DNA from: Chloroflexota bacterium
GTDB taxonomy: Bacteria > Chloroflexota > Anaerolineae > B4-G1 > SLSP01
Length of the DNA stretch: 46,859 nt
Direction of reading: 5' to 3'
Assembly (NCBI GenBank): GCA_029555965.1
Contig: JAKQHY010000072.1
Span: forward strand, 1 to 46,859
The notes beneath the pieces are model-generated. The model was not told the DNA's origin, did not search any database, and saw nothing but the letters and a program-made list of their open reading frames with translations. The translations under genes and the position numbers were made by a program. This document shows, piece by piece, positions 1 through 8,636 of this stretch. Within the stretch, counting starts at the first letter, position 1. Every line of letters starts with the position of its first letter.

Positions 1-40
1 CCTCGGCCCGCGTTTGTTAGCGATAGGGAGAAAGGGAGAG

Positions 41-180
41 GGGGTGAGGGGGTGAGGGGGTGAGGAGGTGAGGGGGTGCAGAGGAGCAGAGGAGCAGACA
101 CCTCCCCCAATCCCCAATCCCCAATCCCTAATCCCCAATGACCGATTTCCCGTTACTCATTACCCATTACTCATTACCCA
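41..180. repeat. Cluster of short tandem repeats (8-mers and 7-mers) upstream of the GH51 gene
   Basis: Four in-phase arrays follow one another: GGGGTGAG-type octamers at 41-80 (three exact, two variant), GAGGAGCA twice at 81-96, CCCCAAT-type heptamers five times at 105-139 (one is CCCTAAT), and TTACTCA/TTACCCA alternating four times at 153-180. The cluster ends just before the GH51 ribosome-binding site. A TAG in frame 3 at 18-20 could be the end of a previous gene, but too little is visible to call one. Confidence 0.85.
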
Positions 181-199
181 TAACCAAAAAGGAGATACT

Positions 200-1687
200 A
201 TGACGAAGATTGCAATTAACCCGAATGATCCGATTGCCACGATTAACCCCAACATCTACGGTCACTTTGCCGAGCACCTGGGCTGGTGCATTTACGGCGG
301 CGTGTGGGTGGGCGAAGATTCGCCGATCCCCAACACCGGCGGCATCCGCAACGACGTGGTCGCCGCGCTCAAGAAACTGAAGCCGGCCGTCATCCGCTGG
401 CCGGGCGGCTGCTTCGCCGACGATTACCACTGGCAGGACGGCGTCGGGCCGCGCGCGCAGCGTCCCCGCCGCGTCAACATCCACTGGGGCGAAGTGGTGG
501 AGAGCAACGCCTTCGGCACCCAGGAATTCGTCCGCTTCTGCCGGATGGTGGGCGCGGAGCCGTACATCGTCGGCAACGTCGGCTCCGGCGCGGTGCGCGA
601 GCTGCGCGAGTGGGTGGAGTACTGCAACTTCCCCGGCGACAGCACCCTGGCGCAGCAGCGCGCCGCCGACGGCAGCCCGGAGCCGCTCGACGTGACCTAC
701 TGGGGCGTCGGCAACGAGAACTGGGGCTGCGGCGGCAGCTTCTCGCCGGAGGACTACTGCACCGAGTTCCGCCGTTACGCGACCTACGTGCGCGGCTTCG
801 GCAAGCAGCTTTACGTCATCGCCTGCGGGTCGCCCGGCAACGATTTGGAATGGACGACGCGCTTCTTCCGCAAGCTGCGCAAGGATTATTGGGACTTCAA
901 CAATCTGCACGGCTACGCGGCGCACTACTACTGCGGCACGGCGGGCACGGCCACGGAGTACACGGTGGATCAGTGGTACGAGCTGATCGCGCGCGGGCTG
1001 TACATGGAAGACCTCGTCGTCCAGCAACGCGCCGCCATGGACGCCTACGATCCTGCCCGCAAAGTCGGCCTGATCGTGGACGAGTGGGGGACGTGGCACC
1101 CGGTGGAACCCGGCACGAATCGGGCCTTCCTCTTCCAGCAGAACAGCCTGCGCGACGCGCTGGTGGCGGCGACCTCGCTGGACATCTTCAACCGCCACGC
1201 CGACAAAGTGGTGATGACGAACATCGCGCAGACCATCAACGTGTTGCAGGCGATGATCCTCACGCAGGGCGAAAAGCTGCTGACGACGCCCACCGGCTAC
1301 GTCTACGAGATGTACGCGCCGCACCAGGGCGGGACGGCGCTGCGCACTGTCATCGAATCCGACGCGGCGACGTACACGGCGGCGGGCAAGGAGCAGCAGG
1401 TGGCGACCGTGTCCGGCAGCGCGTCGCTCAAGGGGAAGACGCTGTTCCTCACGCTGACCAACGCGCACGCGGCGGACGCCGTGGACGTGACGGTGGAATT
1501 GCTCGGCGGCGCGGCGGCGGTCGGCGGGACCGGGCGCGTCCTCACCGGCGAGATTCACGCCCACAACACCTTCGACGCGCCGGAAACGCTCACGCCGCAG
1601 CCGTGCGCGCTCCACGCTGCCGGCGCGACCTTCACGATCACCCTGCCCCCGGCTTCCGTCGTCGCGGCGGAGATCGCGCTTCAATAA
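200..1687 (+). CDS. GH51 alpha-L-arabinofuranosidase
   Basis: Hydrolyses terminal alpha-L-arabinofuranosyl residues of arabinan, arabinoxylan or derived oligosaccharides. The product is 495 residues, normal for family GH51, with no signal peptide, so it probably acts in the cytoplasm on imported oligosaccharides. Landmarks: the N-terminal NIYGHFAEHLG, the RWPGGCFADDYHW segment near residue 60, the acid/base Glu of WGVGNENWG (about E173) and the nucleophile Glu of VDEWGTW (about E295), followed by a C-terminal beta domain. The ATG at 200 is chosen because AAGGAGAT sits just upstream and homology begins there. The reading frame is open further upstream, but only through tandem repeats. No transporter or other glycosidase is adjacent. 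Some GH51 enzymes also cleave beta-1,4-glucans, so the substrate is inferred from family only. Confidence 0.93.
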   Translation: MTKIAINPNDPIATINPNIYGHFAEHLGWCIYGGVWVGEDSPIPNTGGIRNDVVAALKKLKPAVIRWPGGCFADDYHWQDGVGPRAQRPRRVNIHWGEVVESNAFGTQEFVRFCRMVGAEPYIVGNVGSGAVRELREWVEYCNFPGDSTLAQQRAADGSPEPLDVTYWGVGNENWGCGGSFSPEDYCTEFRRYATYVRGFGKQLYVIACGSPGNDLEWTTRFFRKLRKDYWDFNNLHGYAAHYYCGTAGTATEYTVDQWYELIARGLYMEDLVVQQRAAMDAYDPARKVGLIVDEWGTWHPVEPGTNRAFLFQQNSLRDALVAATSLDIFNRHADKVVMTNIAQTINVLQAMILTQGEKLLTTPTGYVYEMYAPHQGGTALRTVIESDAATYTAAGKEQQVATVSGSASLKGKTLFLTLTNAHAADAVDVTVELLGGAAAVGGTGRVLTGEIHAHNTFDAPETLTPQPCALHAAGATFTITLPPASVVAAEIALQ

Positions 1688-1706
1688 AATTTTACCGCAG
1701 AGCACG

Positions 1707-1748
1707 CAGAGAGCGCCGAGAAACCGGCAGGTTTTTCGGCGCTCTCTG
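1707..1748. terminator. Long hairpin downstream of the GH51 gene
   Basis: A 19-bp stem with one G-T pair (1707-1725 with 1730-1748) closes on a GGCA loop, 20 bp after the GH51 stop. The left arm is part of a 9-base repeat (ACCGCAGAG, CACGCAGAG, AGCGCCGAG). There is no clean U-tract on the plus strand. Confidence 0.55.
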
Positions 1749-1786
1749 GAAAAATTCTGTTTGCGTACATCGGCCTTGACAAACAC

Positions 1787-1820
1787 AAGCCGGGTTTCTT
1801 TTCTTGGAGAAACCCGGCTT
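1787..1820. terminator. Bidirectional terminator hairpin between convergent genes
   Basis: A perfect 13-bp stem (AAGCCGGGTTTCT at 1787-1799 with its complement at 1808-1820) and an 8-nt loop lie between the convergent ends of the GH51 gene and the large minus-strand gene. Confidence 0.7.
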
Positions 1821-1887
1821 CTAAATCTCTGTGTCTATGAGAAGACACATTGAGTCGGCCCTAGAATTGAAAGACTTCCTTGACGCC

Positions 1888-4800
1888 TCAATAGCCGGTA
1901 TTACGGAGAACAAGGGGCAGGTAAATCCGATACCGGATTTCTTCAAAGGCAGCGGTGATGGCCTTATCCGCGTCCATCGTCACCTGTGCTGGATTCGTCT
2001 GGCCGGTCAGATCGCCTGACCAGCCGGTAAACCTCCATCCGGGCGCCGGTTGCGCAGTAAGAGTGACGAGCGTGCCGGAAAGGTATGTGGTCTGGCTGGG
2101 CGCGCGCGTAACGGCGCCCTGCCCCACGATGGAAACGGTGAGCGTGTAGAAAGTCTCCGGCGCGGCGGCGATTTCCACCTGCGCTGTGCCGTGCGCCTCG
2201 CCGCTGATCGCCAGGATGACCGCGCGGCCTGGCGTCGCGCCGGCGGTGAACGTGGCGACGGCCACGCCGTTGTCCACATCCAGCCCCGCCGGCGTGATCC
2301 CGCCGAGATCGGCTGTAAAGCTGACGTGGGCCGTGTGCGCCAGCACTTGCCCCAGGCCGTTGAACAGCGTCGCGGTGACGGCGGCGCTCTCGCCCACTTG
2401 GAGCGCAGCAGGCGCGATCGCCACTTGCACAGTTATGGGCGTCGCTGGATCCACAATCTCCACCTGGGTCACGCCGATGAGCGCGCCGTCGGTGGCCTGA
2501 AGCGTCGCCAGCCCCGGTGTGATGACGCCGCCGAAGGCGACTTGCGCCCAGCCGCCGGCGTCTGTCGTGGCGGTCGGCGGGGTGAGGACGCCCAGATCGC
2601 TCGTAAACGTGAGGCGCGTCGTCGAGGTGAGGACGTGGCCCAGGTCATTGAGCAAAGCCGCCGAGATGACAGTGCTGCCATCCAGCGGGATCATAGCGTC
2701 TGCGGCGTGGAGGTGTATCTCGGTGGGGATGGTCGGGTCTACCACCCGGATTTGCAAAATGGCGTTGTAGGTCCCGTCGGTGGCGCGGAGCGTCGCCAGC
2801 CCCGGCGTGATGCCACCGGTGAAGGTGACTTGCGCAAAGCCGGCGGCGTCCGTGTCGGCGGCCGGCGGCGCCAGATCGCCCAGGGTGGTGGTGAAGGTGA
2901 TGCGCGTAGAGCGCGCCAACGGCTGCCCCACTGCGTTGACCAGGAAGGCCGAAATGACTGTGCTGCTGCTGATGGGGATGGCCGGCTGCGCCGCGCGCGC
3001 CTGCAAGCCGACCGGCGTGGTCGGCTGGAAAATCTCCACTTGCCGTGTGCCGGTCAGTTGGCCGTTGGTGGCGACGATAGTGGCCGTGCCTGTCACCATC
3101 CCGGCGGTGAAGGTGGCGTATCCGACGCCATCCACCGGCGTGACGGGCGACGGCGCGATGCTGCCCAGCGAAGTGGTGAGCGTGATGGGCAAACCCTGGG
3201 TAGCGGTGGCGTACACCGTCGCTGTAACGCGCGCGCTGCCGCCGACGGGGATGGCTTCCGGCGATGCCTTCACCACCAGAGCGTTGAGAGCCTGTCCTGG
3301 CCGGCCGGGGCGCGAGCAACTGACGCTGCCCTCGATGCGGATGGGACGTTCCAGATAGCCTGTAATCTGGCCGGTATAGCGGCCGCGCAGGATGTCCGCG
3401 TCTTCATACGCCTGACCGGCCAGGGTGAACTGCTGCTGCACGGTCTGGCTCAAAGCGGTGGTATTGAATGACTCCGAACTCAGGGTGAAGACATCGCCGT
3501 TGACGGCGCCGGAGAGCCAGACGTCGCCCGGAAAGATTTGAGTGTATTCGGGGACGGTCTGCCCCGTCAGCGCGTCATTGAGGTTTTGCAGATTAACCGC
3601 CAACACTTGCACGCCGCTGGGGATGGGGCTGGTGATCAGCACCGAGCAAAAATACGTGCCGGTGATGCCGGTGGTCCCGGACGGGGGGAGGATAACGGAC
3701 GATGGCTGCGGCGTCATGCACGATTCGTCATAGCCCGAAGCATCGGCGGTGACTTGCAGGGCGTCGGCAAAACCGGCGGCCTTTTCGGGCGAGAGCGGAT
3801 CGCCGGCGTCCAATGCCTGTAGGTATGCCGCGTCGCGCAAGGCGGCCTGCTCGCGGCCCTGAAGCGCCTTGCCGGTAGTGTCCAGCAAAATCTCGATGTC
3901 CTCAATCTGGCTATACTCCAGCTCGGCTTTGGCGTAGGCCGGAATTTGCACGACCCAACTGGAAGCCGCCACGCTCAGATTGCGCAGGCCGCTGTTGGGC
4001 GCCGCGCCGGAGCCGTTGATGCCAGGCAAGAGGACCACCGTGGTACGTTGCGGGTCGTAGCCGGACGGCAGGGGATAGCCCACCGGCACGGCCGGCCCTG
4101 GGTCGTAGCACACAATCTGGTCTTGCAGGTTGCGGTAAGTGGCCTGCCCGCTATGGCTCAGCTTGACTTCCGGGCGGCCCACGTCGCCGGTCTGCCGCGT
4201 AACGATGTTGAGCCGGACCCCGCGCGTCTCGATGGTCGTGCCCGGAATCAGGCCGATGCCGGCAATGCGATTGTTCCAGAGGTTGCGGCTGAACAGGTAT
4301 TGAGTGTCGGAACGGCGGAATTCCAGCCCGGTGGGGAACTGGATTTCGAGCGTGTCCGAATAAATGCGCGCTTGCAAGTACTCCTGGAAACGTTCATACC
4401 GCAGTTGCGCGCGCTGTTCCGGCGTCAACGTGTTATCCGGGTCCAGATTTCGGTCGGTTAACCCCACGATATCCTTCGCTAACGAAATCGTGTAGGGGTA
4501 CAGGTTGGGTTCGATGGGGAGGGCCTGGTAGCTGATCTTGAGCGCGTCCAGGAACACGCGGATGTCGTGCGCGGTGCGGGCTTTGTAGATGTCGGCCATG
4601 AGGTCGGGCTGCGGCTGGAGCATGTCGTATTCGGCGGCCTTGCCCACCAGATAGGCGAACTGCGTCGCCCGGCCCACATCCTGGGCGGCGCGGATGGTAA
4701 GAGAGTCGCGCATGACGCGATAGGCCGGGTTGGTGCGCCAGGCGTTAACTTGCAGCACGTAGGCGTTGGCGGTGCCGCGCAGGTTGAGCAGCCGGCTGTA

Positions 4801-6771
4801 CTTCTCCCAGAGGAAGCGGCGCTCGGCCATCACTTGATTTAAATCGGCCACGGACACTTCCCATTCCATCAGCGCCTCGCTCTGCTGAAGCAGCAGGTTT
4901 TTGATGGCGGCGGCGCTGTTGGCGCCTTCGATGACGGCGTCGGCTTCGGCTTGTTTGAGCGCGTTGAGGCTTTCATAGCCGGCGATTCTTTCCTCGTTGG
5001 GATCCCAGACCGTTTGCGTGGAATCGCTCCACGTCCACTTCTTGCCGGTACCCGCAACCCCTTCTATTGAGAACTCCAGGCCCGATTTCCACTCGGCGCC
5101 GGAGTGGAAAGGGTTAATCGACGCCTTGGCCTCAACACCGACAGAATACTTGAGTTTTGCTTCCGCGCCTATGTGAACATCCGCTTCCGAGGAATTGGCG
5201 TTGGTAGTGGTGGTTCTCTGCGCGCGCAACTTGCCCATGGCGAGCGCGCTGGCGCTGAGAGTTTGCCCCATGCCCAGGTTGACATTGATCACGTGTCCGG
5301 CGCGTTCTTCTTCGATCCCGATCTGGTCGGCGATATGTTCCGCCTGCATCCACGCCAGGCCGGCGCGTAACGAAGCGGCGTAGGCCGCCTGCTCACTTTG
5401 GCCGATCAACCCGCCGGTACACGTGGCGTAATTGTCGTGCGTCGTGCCGCATAGCTCAAATAACTCGACATCGTAGGCGTAGTTCAGGTCTTCGATCTCA
5501 CGGCCCAGCACGGTAGCATTTTCGTCAAACTCGCGTTGGGCGAGACGCGCCGCTTCTTCGCTGGCCTGGGCGGTCCCTAACAGCCCCGCCTCGCCCGTCG
5601 GCCCTTCGACCAGGGTGAGCAGGTCTGGGTAGGATTGGATGGGCACATAGATGCGCCCGTACCCCAGGACGTCCACCCCCTCATGCACCGCCTGCGCCTG
5701 CGCACGCAACCGGCTCAGGTTGTTCAGCATCTCCCAACTGCCATTGATCAGGTAATCGGTGTCGTTCTCTTGCGCCAGTTGCGCCAGCGCCATGATTTGG
5801 AGATATTGCGCGGCGTAGGCTTCGTTGTAGAGCGCCAGCGCGACGTCATCCTGGCCCATCTGGCGATAGCGGGTGGCTTGCTCATCCAGCGCCACCATCA
5901 GGCGGTTGCTGGCGACGCCGAACAGTTCAAACTCGGCGGCGGTGAAATAGTCGCCCACGCGCCCGCCGCCTTCCAGCCAGCCGTACTTGATCTCGCCGCC
6001 CAACGGGTATTGAAAGGCATAGAACAAGATGTCCATCGCCTGCTGGAACTGGGTTTGCGCCTGCTCCAGTTGCTCCAGTTCCAGGGCAATGATCTGGTCG
6101 GCGTTGGGAATCCCGCCGGTGCTGAAACGGTAGTCGGTGGCGTCTACCAGGAACTCGTTGCCAAAGATGAGGTGAATGTTGGCGATCTCCTGCGCGGCGG
6201 ACAGCACCCCGGTGCGGCCCAATTCACGCACGGGGGTGAGTTGGCCTTCCGCCATCACCATAATGTTGGCCGGTGAAACGGACAGCGCGCCGTACAACTC
6301 CAGCGCGCGCACCAGGCGGTTGCGGATGTACTGGTAATACTCCGGGTTGGAGCCGGGCGAACCGCCCACCTCACCCAGGGTGAAGGGAGGGCAATAGCCC
6401 TGCGCGTTGATCCGGGTGTAGTCCGCGCAGAAGGCGGTAAACAACGCGCCGCCGTTGAAGTCCGCGTAGTTTTGCAGGGCGTGTTCGAGCGTGTCGGCCG
6501 GCACCAGCGAGATTTTGTCTTTCCGGAAATCCACGCCGTGTGCCAGCAGCAGGGTCGCCTCGTCATAGATGCCCTGGTAATCCGGCGCTCCCACCATCAA
6601 GGGGCCGGTTTGCAGCGCGCCCGGCGACTGTGAGGCGCCGCCGATGGGCAGCAGCGCGCCGGTGAAGGTGAGGGCCGTCGGGGCGGCGACGCCCCCCCAC
6701 AGCGGCGGGGTCAACACCAATCCAGGAATGAGCAGGAGTAACAGAATCTTGGGGATAGTTTTCTTTTTCAT
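1888..6771 (-). CDS. Giant secreted surface protein: helical region, four Ig-like repeats, InlB-type repeat, YLPLVLR tail
   Basis: 1627 residues. It begins with a Lys-rich signal peptide (MKKKTIPK, then a Leu-rich core). Residues about 30-900 are mostly helical and Gln/Glu/Ala-rich with coiled-coil character, unassigned. Residues about 1165-1540 hold four tandem Big_1/invasin-like Ig domains, each with a TP-DxxGxAxVTFTxGxTPGxAxxxA signature. Residues about 1545-1610 resemble a divergent InlB B-repeat (GWRFTGWSGDLTG). The protein ends RIYLPLVLRNTGY, a C-terminus seen on many Chloroflexota exported proteins. The ATG at 6771 is preferred because AGGAGG precedes it and a signal peptide follows. 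It lies 22 bp after the tail-fibre-like gene, probably in one operon. The helical part faintly resembles Tc-toxin A subunits, but that is only an impression. Adhesin or cell-surface scaffold is the most defensible role. Confidence 0.75.
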   Translation of the reverse strand: MKKKTIPKILLLLLIPGLVLTPPLWGGVAAPTALTFTGALLPIGGASQSPGALQTGPLMVGAPDYQGIYDEATLLLAHGVDFRKDKISLVPADTLEHALQNYADFNGGALFTAFCADYTRINAQGYCPPFTLGEVGGSPGSNPEYYQYIRNRLVRALELYGALSVSPANIMVMAEGQLTPVRELGRTGVLSAAQEIANIHLIFGNEFLVDATDYRFSTGGIPNADQIIALELEQLEQAQTQFQQAMDILFYAFQYPLGGEIKYGWLEGGGRVGDYFTAAEFELFGVASNRLMVALDEQATRYRQMGQDDVALALYNEAYAAQYLQIMALAQLAQENDTDYLINGSWEMLNNLSRLRAQAQAVHEGVDVLGYGRIYVPIQSYPDLLTLVEGPTGEAGLLGTAQASEEAARLAQREFDENATVLGREIEDLNYAYDVELFELCGTTHDNYATCTGGLIGQSEQAAYAASLRAGLAWMQAEHIADQIGIEEERAGHVINVNLGMGQTLSASALAMGKLRAQRTTTTNANSSEADVHIGAEAKLKYSVGVEAKASINPFHSGAEWKSGLEFSIEGVAGTGKKWTWSDSTQTVWDPNEERIAGYESLNALKQAEADAVIEGANSAAAIKNLLLQQSEALMEWEVSVADLNQVMAERRFLWEKYSRLLNLRGTANAYVLQVNAWRTNPAYRVMRDSLTIRAAQDVGRATQFAYLVGKAAEYDMLQPQPDLMADIYKARTAHDIRVFLDALKISYQALPIEPNLYPYTISLAKDIVGLTDRNLDPDNTLTPEQRAQLRYERFQEYLQARIYSDTLEIQFPTGLEFRRSDTQYLFSRNLWNNRIAGIGLIPGTTIETRGVRLNIVTRQTGDVGRPEVKLSHSGQATYRNLQDQIVCYDPGPAVPVGYPLPSGYDPQRTTVVLLPGINGSGAAPNSGLRNLSVAASSWVVQIPAYAKAELEYSQIEDIEILLDTTGKALQGREQAALRDAAYLQALDAGDPLSPEKAAGFADALQVTADASGYDESCMTPQPSSVILPPSGTTGITGTYFCSVLITSPIPSGVQVLAVNLQNLNDALTGQTVPEYTQIFPGDVWLSGAVNGDVFTLSSESFNTTALSQTVQQQFTLAGQAYEDADILRGRYTGQITGYLERPIRIEGSVSCSRPGRPGQALNALVVKASPEAIPVGGSARVTATVYATATQGLPITLTTSLGSIAPSPVTPVDGVGYATFTAGMVTGTATIVATNGQLTGTRQVEIFQPTTPVGLQARAAQPAIPISSSTVISAFLVNAVGQPLARSTRITFTTTLGDLAPPAADTDAAGFAQVTFTGGITPGLATLRATDGTYNAILQIRVVDPTIPTEIHLHAADAMIPLDGSTVISAALLNDLGHVLTSTTRLTFTSDLGVLTPPTATTDAGGWAQVAFGGVITPGLATLQATDGALIGVTQVEIVDPATPITVQVAIAPAALQVGESAAVTATLFNGLGQVLAHTAHVSFTADLGGITPAGLDVDNGVAVATFTAGATPGRAVILAISGEAHGTAQVEIAAAPETFYTLTVSIVGQGAVTRAPSQTTYLSGTLVTLTAQPAPGWRFTGWSGDLTGQTNPAQVTMDADKAITAAFEEIRYRIYLPLVLRNTGY

Positions 6772-6793
6772 GGCAATCCTCCTGTTGGACTGA

Positions 6794-8032
6794 TTACCAC
6801 TGCAAGCACCGGGCCTGGCAATAGGCGTAGGGGTCGAAAAAGCCTGTTCCAACCGCGTGCGCGTAGAGCACCCAATAGCCGCCCGAAGTTCCAATTTCAC
6901 ACTGGGCATATTCTCCGTCATCCTCAGTGTCTTCAAACCACACATGGGTTAGAAAGCACATGCTGTTACTACTGGACACCATTTGTACAGACTGAGTGCC
7001 TGATTCGTTAGAGATTACCTCGTATTCGGTCGTGAGTTTTAGACCGGTCAAGTGGCCTTGATTTCTATCCCAATGGATGTCGCCGGTGGTGGTAATATTG
7101 CCGTTCACGGTGGCGGTGCCACTGACGTGCAACGTGGCCTGCGGAGCGTTTGTTCCAACGCCCACATCGCCGCCATTTGGATTCAGGTATATTTGTGAAC
7201 CACCACTGCCTTGGAGGAACAGGTGGTCATTAAAATTAATATCAAGTGCGTCGCCCCAAGTTCCCAAAGTGATCGCATCGCCGCTGCTATCTTCTTTCAA
7301 CTGGATTCTTGAGCCGCGCACGTCAAGCTCCGCTGTTGGCGATGTCGTCCCAATGCCAACTCTATCACTGATAATGGCGCTGCCGCTCACGGCGGCGCTG
7401 TCCATCGTGGCATGGCCGCTTACGGTGGCGCTACTCATGGCGACGTCGCCCATGCTGCCGAGCACGGTAACATCGCCGCCAAACGTCGCATTGCCGGCGT
7501 TATCCACCACCACCGCATCCGCCGGGTCACCATCGGCGGCGGCCAGGCCGCCGGCGCGGTCGGAGCGCAGGCTGTAGGGCACGCTGGCGAATTGCTGGCG
7601 GGGCGTCAGTTCCCCCCCATAGCCTTCCACCGTGATGCCCAGGTAACGATCCGGGTCGGCAAACAGAGTGGCTGAGAAAGGCGCGCCCGCGCCCAGCACC
7701 ACGTTAAAGACGCCGCCGCTCACGCTGACGTTGGGCTGGGTTTCTTCCCACAGGGGGGTGGTGATGGCGGCGCTGGCATAGATGCGGAAGGTCATGGTGT
7801 ACACATCGTTCAAGGGCGCACCGGCGTCGTCTTTAAGGTAGCCGACGTACCCCAACGTGGTCGGCGCGAGCGCGTCGGCGGCTTGCGGGGCGGCCGGCGG
7901 GGGCGCCGATTGACCGAGTACGGCCCAGACGGTCCCGTCGCCCACCAGGGTCGCCAATCCATAGAGGGCTAACAGGCCAATGGTTACGTAACCTACAAAC
8001 TGGGCAATGGTGTTAAATTTTTTGTGCAACAT
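6794..8032 (-). CDS. Membrane-anchored or exported tail-fibre-like protein
   Basis: 412 residues. An N-terminal hydrophobic helix (about 12-36) is a signal anchor or signal peptide. Residues about 55-165 form a beta-rich domain containing YVGYLKDDAG and FRIYASA. Residues about 180-345 are built from short beta-helical units with two copies of a G(I/V)GTxxPxAxLxVxG motif typical of phage tail fibres and shufflon-like adhesins. The last 60 residues are a compact Cys-containing domain (CFLTHVWF, AQCEIG, YCQARCLQW). AAAGGAGC precedes the ATG. The gene is first in a two-gene unit with the 1627-residue surface protein. No other phage genes are nearby, so it is more likely a cell-surface appendage or adhesin than a prophage remnant. 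The ligand is unknown. Confidence 0.65.
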   Translation of the reverse strand: MLHKKFNTIAQFVGYVTIGLLALYGLATLVGDGTVWAVLGQSAPPPAAPQAADALAPTTLGYVGYLKDDAGAPLNDVYTMTFRIYASAAITTPLWEETQPNVSVSGGVFNVVLGAGAPFSATLFADPDRYLGITVEGYGGELTPRQQFASVPYSLRSDRAGGLAAADGDPADAVVVDNAGNATFGGDVTVLGSMGDVAMSSATVSGHATMDSAAVSGSAIISDRVGIGTTSPTAELDVRGSRIQLKEDSSGDAITLGTWGDALDINFNDHLFLQGSGGSQIYLNPNGGDVGVGTNAPQATLHVSGTATVNGNITTTGDIHWDRNQGHLTGLKLTTEYEVISNESGTQSVQMVSSSNSMCFLTHVWFEDTEDDGEYAQCEIGTSGGYWVLYAHAVGTGFFDPYAYCQARCLQW

Positions 8033-8205
8033 AGTTCAGCTCCTTTCTGTCCATAGCCACAGAGTTCACGGAGAGAAAATCTTTGTCTCCCTCGTGTGCT
8101 TTGTGGTGAAAGATTTTCACTTTTGGGCTGACCGGAGTATCTTGCAAGTCAGTACAGGACGGTTAACAAGGGGAGGGTGCTTGCAGCCCCAATCTATAGT
8201 CTGTT

Positions 8206-8384
8206 TAGAATCTATCCGAAAATTCGTTTTGGCCCACGGTTTGCGCCTAAAGGCGCGGTTTGAAGGGTATTTTTTCGTGGGCGGGCGTAACCCGCCCACG
8301 AAAAAATACCTTCCTGAAAGCGGCTTTGGCCGCAAGACCCGGCGCAGCGGCGCAACGCCGCTATAATTTTCGGATAGGTTCCTA
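8206..8384. mobile_element. MITE-like palindromic element, copy 1 (179 bp)
   Basis: Bounded by TA at each end (8206-8207 and 8383-8384). The imperfect terminal inverted repeats are GAATCTATCCGAAAATT on the left and, read inward, GGAACCTATCCGAAAATT on the right. Inside are GCGCCTAAAGGCGC, a central 20-bp hairpin (GGTATTTTTTCGTGGGCGGG and its complement), GCGGCTTTGGCCGC and GCGGCGCAACGCCGC. There is no coding capacity for a transposase. A second copy of identical length lies at 39494-39672. TA flanks are typical of IS630/Tc1-mariner targets. Family membership is inferred. Confidence 0.8.
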
Positions 8385-8636
8385 GTCAAAGAGTCTCACG
8401 CTTCAAAGAGGGGAGGCACAGCAAGTGCGTATACGATCATGATATTCCGGCTTTATGAAAAGTCAATACTTTATACAAAGTTTATTTTATCAGCGCATTA
8501 AATGCAATACAGAATACAAGTACATCATCGTGTATTTTTAGCAACGATTTAGTATACTGTGTTTTGGTGTATAATAGAGGCTTGTGGTTACCCCTTATAA
8601 TGAAGACCACTGACTTCACAGTGGGAGGAACAGGCA
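8385..8636 (+). promoter_or_regulatory. AT-rich gyrA upstream region with TATAAT at 8570-8575
   Basis: This stretch is much more AT-rich than its surroundings and holds a consensus -10 (TATAAT, 8570-8575), a second candidate TATACT at 8553-8558, and GGGAGGAAC at 8623-8631 as gyrA Shine-Dalgarno. No convincing -35 lies at the usual spacing. The rest of the 8033-8636 gap holds CACAGAG-like repeats near 8047-8115 and the MITE, and no gene that I can support. Confidence 0.55.

Noticed and set aside
41-139. Possible CRISPR or phase-variable promoter
   Set aside because: Units are 7-8 bases without spacers, so not CRISPR. Phase variation is conceivable, but no promoter element overlaps the array.
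167-1786. A 539-codon open frame on the minus strand opposite the GH51 gene
   Set aside because: It is a GC-skew shadow: the plus frame has clear GH51 motifs, and the minus product is Arg/His-rich without recognisable domains.
2050-3471. Long plus-strand frames across the Ig-repeat gene
   Set aside because: They are low-complexity, repeat-driven shadows of the minus-strand coding frame, with no motif or ribosome-binding site.
1888-6771. Tc toxin A subunit
   Set aside because: No TcB/TcC partners, and no recognisable linker or neuraminidase-like domain could be confirmed by eye. It is kept only as an inference in the findings.
6794-8032. Prophage remnant
   Set aside because: No capsid, terminase, integrase or lysis genes are adjacent; the protein has its own signal anchor.
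8007-8389. Open frames on both strands across the 8.0-8.4 kb gap
   Set aside because: They read through the MITE hairpins; the second copy does not keep the frame, so they are not genes.
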